Positions 1 through 5,013 of a stretch of DNA of 7,743 nucleotides are shown here, piece after piece (the stretch's first letter is position 1; each line of letters opens with the position of its first letter). The notes beneath the pieces are model-generated. The model did not search any database, was not told the origin of the DNA, and saw only the letters and a list, made by a program, of their open reading frames with translations. Both the position numbers and the translations under genes were made by a program. This DNA is from Pseudomonadota bacterium (lineage in GTDB: Bacteria > Desulfobacterota > Anaeroferrophillalia > Anaeroferrophillales > Tharpellaceae): the NCBI GenBank assembly GCA_030641485.1, contig DAOWHJ010000103.1:1-7743 (forward strand), read 5' to 3'.

Positions 1-117
1 CAGGTGACGGTAGATATCTATGGGCACTTAATCCCTTCAGCCAGCCGTTCTGCGGTCAATTCTCTCGATACTCCAATCTGCACCCTATCTGCACCCTATA
101 AACACAAAGGGCTGTAA
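1..117 (+). CDS. Phage-type tyrosine recombinase (integrase), C-terminal end only
   Basis: Frame 1 is open from the left edge to a TAA at 115-117 and gives the last 38 residues of a protein. It begins QVTVDIYGHLIPSASRSAV, the typical end of the tyrosine-recombinase catalytic domain. The Tyr of the YGH motif (codon 19-21) would be the nucleophile that forms the covalent 3'-phosphotyrosine link to DNA during site-specific recombination. The other catalytic residues (Arg, Lys/His, His-x-x-Arg) lie outside the window. The gene ends 29 bp from the 3' end of a tRNA-Leu gene, which is where integrases of tRNA-targeting islands and prophages usually sit, so I infer it integrates its element at that tRNA. 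The last nine residues are encoded after an 11-bp tandem duplication and may be a recent extension. Whether the full gene is intact cannot be judged here. Confidence 0.85.
   Translation, partial: QVTVDIYGHLIPSASRSAVNSLDTPICTLSAPYKHKGL
77..98 (+). repeat. 11-bp tandem direct repeat at the integrase 3' end
   Basis: TCTGCACCCTA occurs at 77-87 and again immediately at 88-98. The unit is not a multiple of three. With a single copy, the reading frame would run ATC TGC ACC CTA TAA and stop at once. The second copy shifts the frame and carries translation nine more codons to the TAA at 115-117. Confidence 0.9.
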
Positions 118-139
118 CCCGTTAAGATTACAGCCCTTT
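106..139. terminator. Hairpin between integrase and tRNA-Leu, likely bidirectional terminator
   Basis: A perfect 12-bp stem pairs AAAGGGCTGTAA (106-117) with TTACAGCCCTTT (128-139) around a 10-base loop. The integrase stop codon is the end of the left arm. The arms are A-rich on the left and T-rich on the right, and the sequence lies between two converging transcripts, the integrase on plus and the tRNA on minus, so it could end both. The T-runs beyond the stem are short, so termination efficiency is uncertain. Confidence 0.6.
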
Positions 140-146
140 ATATGTG

Positions 147-233
147 TGGTGCCGAAGACCGGAATCGAACCGGCACGGGTGTTAACCCACTACCCCCTCA
201 AGATAGCGTGTCTACCAGTTCCACCACTTCGGC
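147..233 (-). tRNA. tRNA-Leu (anticodon GAG)
   Basis: Read on the minus strand, the sequence folds as a long-variable-arm (class II) tRNA. The acceptor stem pairs GCCGAAG (233-227) with CTTCGGC (157-151), followed by discriminator A and a genomically encoded CCA (149-147). The anticodon stem CUAUC/GGUAG encloses the loop UUGAGGG, giving anticodon GAG, which reads the leucine codons CUC and CUU. The variable arm and the T-arm, with the GGTTCGATTCC-type motif, are visible. At 87 nt, class II and starting GCCGAAG with GGUAGAC in the D-arm, it is leucine rather than serine. Its 3' half faces the integrase gene, so it probably doubles as the attachment site of the element to the left. Exact att ends cannot be fixed without the other junction. 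Confidence 0.95.
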
Positions 234-275
234 AGCAAAAGTGATTCCGCGCAGTTGTCTCGCGAAACCGGGAAA

Positions 276-304
276 CTTCTAAACTAAATATCTGAACTTG
301 TCAA
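276..304 (-). promoter_or_regulatory. Promoter of tRNA-Leu
   Basis: On the minus strand, TTGACA (304-299) is followed after exactly 17 bases by TAGAAG (281-276), four of six matches to the -10 consensus. The next bases, TTTCCCGG, include a GC-rich stretch near the expected start site around 269, leaving a leader of about 35 nt before the mature tRNA 5' end. The -35 is perfect and the position fits; the -10 is only moderate. Confidence 0.6.
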
Positions 305-318
305 GAGATTGTTGGGTG

Positions 319-726
319 TTATCCGGTTAAATCAATTAGTAATCCGGTACCACTCATGATCTCCTTGAGTAGGCGTTCAATCTTTTCTTGGGAGTAAAAA
401 AAACGTTCGCTGAGTTGACGGCAGACTTGGTGATTGCTGTGGCAGTCATAGGCCTTAAGAAGAAACCCATTTGGTAGTTCGAGTAGGGATATGTGTAGGT
501 CGTGCTCGTGCAGTTTTAGTTTTTTACAGGTTTGCTTGAGGATTCTAAGAATTTCACGGTAGTTGGCTTTTCTTTTTGGTTTTGAATTTGGGGCCTTTCG
601 GTTTGATTTGAGTTGCGATGTTCGGGTTTGTCGTTTTCTTAAACTTAATGCTGATGCATATTGTGATGCTAAAATTGCCGGAATTTGGTTCGGAGTCGGG
701 GGCGGGGTTCTTGGCAGATCATACAT
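319..726 (-). CDS. Uncharacterised small protein (135 aa), co-directional with nitroreductase
   Basis: I do not recognise a characterised family. The protein has two parts. Residues 1-55 are Pro-rich then strongly basic (PRTPPPTPNQIP, RKRQTR, KPKRK) and look disordered, perhaps nucleic-acid or membrane contacting. Residues 56-135 look like a compact domain: a helix (YREILRILKQTCKKL), two short strands (HDLHISLLEL, GFLLKAYDC), then a helix (SQEKIERLLKEIM) and a terminal strand (GLLIDLTG). Three cysteines are present at 67, 95 and 102. The 'NGFLLKAYDC...VCRQL...GLLID' pattern faintly recalls FlaG-like small proteins of Desulfuromonadales, but this is weak inference. There is no signal peptide or membrane segment. 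The ATG at 726 is the only usual start codon in the frame after the nitroreductase stop 90 nt upstream; the possible Shine-Dalgarno (GTGAG) is weak. It is probably cotranscribed with the nitroreductase. Confidence 0.6.
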   Translation of the reverse strand: MYDLPRTPPPTPNQIPAILASQYASALSLRKRQTRTSQLKSNRKAPNSKPKRKANYREILRILKQTCKKLKLHEHDLHISLLELPNGFLLKAYDCHSNHQVCRQLSERFFYSQEKIERLLKEIMSGTGLLIDLTG

Positions 727-816
727 GGCTTGCTCACTGAAGTCATTGTTTAAAGTTTTAGTGATCTTATCAGGACATTCCTCGAGTGTAGCAAAGCTAT
801 TTGTTGTGAAAAAGAA

Positions 817-1350
817 CTAGCGGCGCGCCAGAACTAGATCTGTCAGAGGTTTTCGGTCTTTTGGTTTTGGCTCATAGTTGTGATCAGGGTGGCCTGTAGC
901 GATGACGGCCATGAGCTCATAGTTGGATGGCAATGTCAAAAGTTTGCACACCTGTTTACTGTTCTTTAAGATTTCACCCAGCCAGACAGCTCCAAGCTCA
1001 AGGCTGTGAGCCATTAGTAACATGTTTTGTAGGGCTGCACCGACACTTTGCAGATCCTTCTCTCGATGGTAGAGGGTGTTGTTGTCGATGAAGACACAGA
1101 TGATAACTGGTGCTTGTTCGATTATTCGTTGGTATTTGGTCAGTGTTGCGATCTTATCTTTAAGATCCGATTTTGTAACTGTGACAAAGCGCCAAGGTTG
1201 ATTGTTGAGGCCGGAAGGGGCCCAGCGACCCGCTTCCAAAATGGCATCAATCTCTTTGAGAGAGAGCGGGCGCTCATCAAAATGGCGTACACTACGTCTT
1301 TCGGTGATTAGTTGCTGTTGCTGGCTAAGCCAGTTCTCTTGGTTACCCAT
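817..1350 (-). CDS. Nitroreductase-family FMN-dependent oxidoreductase
   Basis: This 177-residue protein belongs to the nitroreductase superfamily of FMN enzymes, which use NAD(P)H to reduce nitro compounds, quinones or related electrophiles in the cytoplasm. The visible family marks are ERRSVRHF (residues 17-24), the N-terminal FMN-phosphate-binding motif; WAPSGLNNQPWRF (43-55); the helix SVGAALQNMLLMAHSLELG followed by AVWLGE (102-126), the dimer-interface and flavin region; and GHP at 153-155. The length matches the short subfamily. The exact substrate cannot be read from sequence. The ATG at 1350 lies directly against a palindromic operator-promoter and has no Shine-Dalgarno; no other ATG or GTG lies between it and the conserved ERRSVR motif, so this start is the best choice and implies a leaderless mRNA. 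A small unknown gene follows 90 nt downstream on the same strand. Induction by an electrophile- or redox-sensing repressor is plausible but inferred. Confidence 0.9.
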   Translation of the reverse strand: MGNQENWLSQQQQLITERRSVRHFDERPLSLKEIDAILEAGRWAPSGLNNQPWRFVTVTKSDLKDKIATLTKYQRIIEQAPVIICVFIDNNTLYHREKDLQSVGAALQNMLLMAHSLELGAVWLGEILKNSKQVCKLLTLPSNYELMAVIATGHPDHNYEPKPKDRKPLTDLVLARR

Positions 1351-1376
1351 AGTATTATTCTAGTTAGAATAATACT
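1351..1376. promoter_or_regulatory. Perfect inverted repeat (putative repressor operator) over the nitroreductase promoter
   Basis: The arms AGTATTATTC (1351-1360) and GAATAATACT (1367-1376) are perfect 10-bp inverted repeats around a 6-base centre. Read inward, the centre extends to TTCTA-AC-TAGAA on the minus strand. The repeat covers most of the promoter spacer, the whole -10 and the presumed start site, and touches the ATG. Size and symmetry suit a dimeric winged-helix (MarR/HxlR type) or TetR-type repressor. No regulator gene is adjacent in the window, so the cognate protein is unknown. Confidence 0.75.
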
Positions 1377-1385
1377 CCCTGTCAA
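1357..1385 (-). promoter_or_regulatory. Sigma-70-type promoter of the nitroreductase, leaderless layout
   Basis: On the minus strand, TTGACA (1385-1380), a 17-base spacer and TAGAAT (1362-1357) form a near-consensus promoter. The -10 ends six bases before the ATG at 1350, so a start site at the usual 7-base distance is the A of the ATG itself. The mRNA would then have no 5' leader. Confidence 0.75.
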
Positions 1386-1673
1386 GTGTGATGGCTAAGA
1401 GAAAAGTATGCTGCATAAGGTTTTGGGACTTTTTGGTTAGCTGTTCTGGGGCTTTTTATGCCCACCTGAAGAATCCTCTGGGTATGCACACAGGAAGTGT
1501 TCTCGGTAGGATGTGGGCGTGCCCAGTGTGATTTTGGCTATTGAACCTGGAACTTGACTTTATCAAAAGATAGGCTTATTCAACGTATATTGTTTGCTTT
1601 TTAAAAGTAACTTAAGGGTTAGGTTAATATTTAGAGGGCCTGATAATCCAGCAACTCTGTTTTGAGGGGTGAA
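1377..1673. other. Intergenic region between divergent nitroreductase and rarA
   Basis: Together with the operator at 1351-1376, this makes a gap of about 320 bases without a convincing gene. It holds the -35 of the nitroreductase promoter at its left end. A 12-base palindrome TGGGCGTGCCCA lies at 1514-1525; its 2-base centre makes a protein site more likely than a hairpin. A weak candidate rarA promoter is TTGACT (1554-1559), 17 bases, TATTCA (1577-1582). A T-rich stretch follows, then the rarA Shine-Dalgarno. A 46-codon frame at 1391-1531 lacks a Shine-Dalgarno and family marks and is not called. Confidence 0.5.
1664..1669 (+). promoter_or_regulatory. Shine-Dalgarno that sets the rarA start
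   Basis: GAGGGG ends four bases before the ATG at 1674. An in-frame TTG at 1662 would put this site inside the coding region and has no comparable site of its own, so the ATG is preferred. Confidence 0.7.
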
Positions 1674-3020
1674 ATGTTGAAAAAATCGTTGCCGCCGTTG
1701 GCGCATCGACTGCGGCCACAAAGTTTGCAGGAGTTTGTGGGCCAGGGTCATCTGTTGGGTGAAAATGGGTTTATCACTCAGATGTTGGCTCATGAGCACC
1801 TTGATTCAATGATATTTTGGGGGCCTCCTGGTTGTGGTAAGACAACCCTGGCAATTTTGTTGGCGGGCGCAGTGGAGGCTGATTTTTATCAGCTTTCAGC
1901 GGTGACTGCAGGGGTAGGGGATATTCGTAAGATTGCCAAAGCCGGCCGGGAGAATCGGGAAAGAGATCGTCGTACAGTTCTTTTTCTTGATGAAATTCAT
2001 CGCTTTAATAAGGCCCAGCAAGATTTTCTTCTGGCGCCGGTTGAAGAGGGTTCCTTAGTTTTACTCGGTGCAACAACTGAAAACCCCTCCTTTTCAATTA
2101 TCACCCCCCTGCTTTCGCGAGCGCGAGTTGCAGTTCTTAAGGCTTTAGATAGTGTTGAGAGCCAAATCCTTTTGCGTAATGCGGTAGTTCGGCTTAATGT
2201 CGATTATGGTCGTGAGATTGCCGTCGCAGAGGAAGTTATCAAGAGAGTTGCAGATTACGCTGAAGGCGATGCCCGTCGGGGGTTGAATTTTTTGGAGATG
2301 GCATTTATCAACCTTGATTCGGAGCGGGTTGATTTGACGGTTGCAGACCTTGGAACTCTGCTTGTCGGTCGTGAATTAGCCTATGATCGCGATGGAGAAG
2401 AGCACTATAACCAGATTTCGGCCTTTATTAAGAGTATGCGTGCCGGTGATCCTGATGCTTCGCTTTACTGGTTGGGGCGGATGTTGCAAGCGGGAGAGGA
2501 GCCGCTCTATTTGGCCCGGCGTATGATTCGTTTTGCCAGTGAGGATGTCGGCAATGCCGCCCCTCAAGCCCTGCAACTTGCCATAAATGCCCGACAGGCT
2601 TATGAAACCCTGGGTTCTCCGGAGGGAGAGTTGGCTCTTTTTCAGGTGGCAGCTTACCTCGCAACAGCTCCTAAAAGTGATGCCGTATACCTGGCCATGA
2701 AGCGGGTCATGAAAGAGATAAAAAGAAGTGGGAATCAACCGGTACCAATGCAGGTTCGCAATGCCCCGACTGGGCTTATGCAGGGACTTGGTTATGGTGA
2801 AGGTTACGTAAATCCTCATCGTGACCGGGTGAACCCAGGGTTGATTGAAGCATTGCCCGAAAAGCTTCATGACCCATCATTTTATCAGCCCAGCGAAAAT
2901 GGTTATGAAATTACAGTACGTCAGCGTATGGCTGAAAGGGAGAAAATTAAACGAGAAGCAATTTCTGCGGCTCAACCTGCAGCTGCAGGTTCCTCGGGCT
3001 CTCGTGGTGATAGAAGTTGA
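1674..3020 (+). CDS. rarA: Replication-associated recombination protein A (RarA/MgsA), AAA+ ATPase
   Basis: The product is 448 residues, the usual length for the RarA/MgsA/WRNIP1 family. These are cytoplasmic AAA+ ATPases that act at stalled replication forks and single-strand/double-strand junctions, with SSB and recombination proteins as partners. Visible motifs are HRLRPQSLQEFVGQ (11-24), the family N-terminal box; Walker A GPPGCGKT (50-57); Walker B LFLDEIH (103-109); sensor 1 GATTENP (132-138); the arginine-finger region LLSRARV (146-152); and sensor 2 GDARRGLN (198-205). The tetramerising C-terminal domain begins around HYNQISAFIKSMRAGDP (244-260) and includes PKSDAVYLA (333-341) and YVNPH (378-382). 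The last roughly 18 residues are an Ala/Gly/Ser-rich tail not typical of the core family. The stop overlaps the uvrC start by one base, which suggests translational coupling in one repair transcript. There is no sign of damage. Assignment is secure; regulation is not visible beyond a weak promoter candidate near 1554-1582. Confidence 0.97.
   Translation: MLKKSLPPLAHRLRPQSLQEFVGQGHLLGENGFITQMLAHEHLDSMIFWGPPGCGKTTLAILLAGAVEADFYQLSAVTAGVGDIRKIAKAGRENRERDRRTVLFLDEIHRFNKAQQDFLLAPVEEGSLVLLGATTENPSFSIITPLLSRARVAVLKALDSVESQILLRNAVVRLNVDYGREIAVAEEVIKRVADYAEGDARRGLNFLEMAFINLDSERVDLTVADLGTLLVGRELAYDRDGEEHYNQISAFIKSMRAGDPDASLYWLGRMLQAGEEPLYLARRMIRFASEDVGNAAPQALQLAINARQAYETLGSPEGELALFQVAAYLATAPKSDAVYLAMKRVMKEIKRSGNQPVPMQVRNAPTGLMQGLGYGEGYVNPHRDRVNPGLIEALPEKLHDPSFYQPSENGYEITVRQRMAEREKIKREAISAAQPAAAGSSGSRGDRS
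2974..2991. repeat. 18-bp perfect palindrome at the 3' end of rarA
   Basis: AACCTGCAGCTGCAGGTT is its own reverse complement. As RNA it can form a 7-bp stem with an AGCU loop, lying in the tail-coding part of rarA and ending 28 bases before the uvrC ATG. There is no T-run after it, so it does not look like a terminator. Confidence 0.85.
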
Positions 3021-4840
3021 TGTCAGCTTTAGATGAAAAACTTAAATGTCTGCCCGATCACCCTGGAATTTATCAGTTTTTTGACAGCGCTGGGCGGATT
3101 CTCTATGTTGGCAAGGCAGTTTCATTAAATAAGCGGGTGCGTTCCTATTTTACCGGCAAGCCCGACCGAGCAAAGACCGCGCTGTTGTTGACAAAGGTGT
3201 GTGATTTTGAGATTATTCTCACTGACAGTGAGGTCGATGCGTTGTTGTTGGAAAATAATCTCATTAAAAAGCATCGCCCGCCTTTTAATGTCGAGCTCAA
3301 AGATGATAAAAATTACCCTTATGTTCGCCTTGACCGTAAGCAGAGCTTCCCTCGTTTTGAGGTTGTGCGGCAGCGCAAAGCTGATGGCGCGCGCTATTTT
3401 GGACCCTATCCGGCCGCGGGTGCCCTGCGTAACACCTTAGGTCTGCTTAATAAGCATTTTCGACTCAGGCGTTGTCGGGGGGAGCGTTTTGTGAATCGGG
3501 TGCGTCCCTGTTTAAATTACCAGATGAAACTCTGTTCTGGTCCCTGTTGCGATAATGTTTCGGTGGCTGAATATCGGCGCCTGATCGCTTCAGCAGCTCT
3601 TATTCTTGGCGGTCGGGGTCGGCCGGTTTTGCAAAGTCTTAAGCGGGCTATGGCCCGGGCGGTTACAGAGTTGAATTTTGAACGGGCCGCAGCTTTGCGA
3701 GACGCTTTGATCGATATCGAGCTGGTTCTTGAGAGTCAGACTATCGATGCGGGCCGTAACGAAGATCTTGATGTTTTGGGTTGTGTCTCGGTTGCAGACG
3801 GTAGCGCTGCGCTCTATCTGCTGACGATCAGAAGGGGTAATGTTGTGGGTGGGCGACCCTTTCTGCTCTCTGCGTATGGTGGTGTTTTTGAAGACTTGCC
3901 GGGCGCATTTTTGCAACGCCACTATACTGGCTCTGGAGCGGGTGAGGTTCCGCCCCCATTGATTATTGTTTCAGCCCAGGGAGAGGGCGGGCAAACTTTG
4001 GCTTTATGGCTCGGGAAGATCCGCGGACATCGAGTCAAATTGTTAGTGCCAGAACGTGGTCGTCGTCTCCAGTTATTACGTCTAGCAGAAAAGAATGCGG
4101 CCGAGTTTTTGGCTCGACAAGAGATTGATGATGATTTTCCGAGCCGGGCTCTCCTCGAATTAGCTCGGGTTTGTCGGCTCAAAGCACCACCTGAAGTTGT
4201 CGAAGGGGTCGATGTCTCCAATCTGCAGAATGAAGGTGTGGTTGCATCTTTGGTTTGTTTCCGTTCCGGCAAGGCGAGCAAACAGGAGTATCGGCGTTAT
4301 CGCCTGGAAAATGCCCCGCCGGATGATTTTGCCCGTATGGCCGCAGTGGTAAGGCGGCGTTTTAGTGGCGAAAATTATCACCCATTTCCCGACCTGCTCC
4401 TGCTGGATGGTGGTCGTCCACAGCTTGAGGCCGTCACCAGGGTTCTCAAGGAGTTGGGGATTTCAGTGCCACTATTAGCAATTGCCAAAGGTCGTGATGA
4501 GGGAGGTAGTAAAGATCAAAGTATTCCTGACAGTTTCTATCAGCCTGACCGCAAAGGTGCTCTGGGCTTGGCCGTTCGTAACCCGGCATATCGTTTGTTA
4601 CAACAAATTCGTGATGAAGCGCATCGGTTTGCACTCAGCTATCATAGATTAGTGCGCAAACAAGGCCGTGAAACTGTTTTGCTTGAAGTTGATGGAGTTG
4701 GAGAGAAACGAGCTCGGCACCTGCTTAAGGTCTTCGGAAGTGTTGAGGCGATGACCCATCTATCTCCTGAAAAACTGGCTGAAAAGTCAGCTATTCCCAT
4801 GTCGGTGGCCCAGAAGGTTATAGATTTTATAAGGATTTAG
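3020..4840 (+). CDS. uvrC: Excinuclease ABC subunit C (UvrC)
   Basis: UvrC makes both incisions in nucleotide excision repair after UvrA2B has loaded UvrB at the lesion. This 606-residue protein has every expected domain. The GIY-YIG nuclease (about 12-92) makes the 3' cut, with GIY 16-18, YVG 29-31, R39 and the E78 region. Four cysteines, 152, 164, 172 and 176, match the Fe-S cluster ligands known in the family. The UVR motif for UvrB binding spans about 203-238. The RNase H-like domain makes the 5' cut, with D398, D463 and H535 in VEGVDVSN, LLLDGG and RDEAHRF. Tandem helix-hairpin-helix DNA-binding motifs lie at about 555-605. The ATG at 3020 shares its A with the rarA TGA; the upstream Shine-Dalgarno is weak, so coupling to rarA translation is likely. 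An in-frame TTG one codon earlier is less likely as start. The gene is full length with no defect. Confidence 0.98.
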   Translation: MSALDEKLKCLPDHPGIYQFFDSAGRILYVGKAVSLNKRVRSYFTGKPDRAKTALLLTKVCDFEIILTDSEVDALLLENNLIKKHRPPFNVELKDDKNYPYVRLDRKQSFPRFEVVRQRKADGARYFGPYPAAGALRNTLGLLNKHFRLRRCRGERFVNRVRPCLNYQMKLCSGPCCDNVSVAEYRRLIASAALILGGRGRPVLQSLKRAMARAVTELNFERAAALRDALIDIELVLESQTIDAGRNEDLDVLGCVSVADGSAALYLLTIRRGNVVGGRPFLLSAYGGVFEDLPGAFLQRHYTGSGAGEVPPPLIIVSAQGEGGQTLALWLGKIRGHRVKLLVPERGRRLQLLRLAEKNAAEFLARQEIDDDFPSRALLELARVCRLKAPPEVVEGVDVSNLQNEGVVASLVCFRSGKASKQEYRRYRLENAPPDDFARMAAVVRRRFSGENYHPFPDLLLLDGGRPQLEAVTRVLKELGISVPLLAIAKGRDEGGSKDQSIPDSFYQPDRKGALGLAVRNPAYRLLQQIRDEAHRFALSYHRLVRKQGRETVLLEVDGVGEKRARHLLKVFGSVEAMTHLSPEKLAEKSAIPMSVAQKVIDFIRI

Positions 4841-5013
4841 TGAGACGTGATTTAAAAAAGGTACAGCCGGTTTGAGGTTGGATGCTTCTGCTTTTTACAT
4901 TGTTTTTTTACTACTCCTGTATTAGGTTGGAAAATCAGTTTATGTATTGTTGGTTGATGTCTTTGAATTATTTAATAGCAGGGTCTCTTTGGTTGTAAGG
5001 AGAATTAAAAGTA
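4841..5013 (+). promoter_or_regulatory. Region upstream of the RmlD-like gene: weak promoter and clear ribosome site
   Basis: The 173-base gap contains a candidate promoter TTGTTG (4947-4952), 18 bases, TTTAAT (4971-4976), which is a weak match, and a strong Shine-Dalgarno AAGGAGA (4997-5003), 10 bases before the ATG at 5014. A T-run at about 4904-4910 after uvrC has no convincing stem in front of it, so I do not call a terminator. Confidence 0.35.

Noticed and set aside
727..819. The reading frame continues open and in phase from the nitroreductase TAG into the unknown gene, so amber read-through could make a fusion
   Set aside because: Being in phase has a one-in-three chance and 30 sense codons are not unlikely. 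The nitroreductase ends at its normal family length, and the linker shows no domain character.
563..820. A plus-strand frame of 85 codons opposite the unknown gene
   Set aside because: It is rich in Phe, Cys and Gly as expected from a complementary shadow, and it has no ribosome site. The minus-strand gene has the better domain-like pattern and operon context, though with an unknown family this is not certain.
813..837. Direct repeat AGAACTAG flanking GGCGCGCC at the nitroreductase 3' end
   Set aside because: It is eight bases only, partly coding, with no mobile-element context; probably chance.
1391..1531. A 46-codon plus-strand frame divergent from the nitroreductase
   Set aside because: It has no Shine-Dalgarno, starts beside the nitroreductase -35, and its composition (many Cys and Trp, no recognisable motif) looks like chance.
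1662..1673. TTG start for rarA four codons upstream
   Set aside because: The GAGGGG ribosome site would then lie inside the gene; the ATG at 1674 fits it.
2376..2870. A long minus-strand frame (164 codons) inside rarA
   Set aside because: It lies opposite a strongly conserved AAA+ gene, and its product shows no family marks. The same holds for the other frames inside rarA, uvrC, the amidase and the GNAT gene.
4870..4912. T-run after uvrC as a rho-independent terminator
   Set aside because: No stable stem precedes the T-run.
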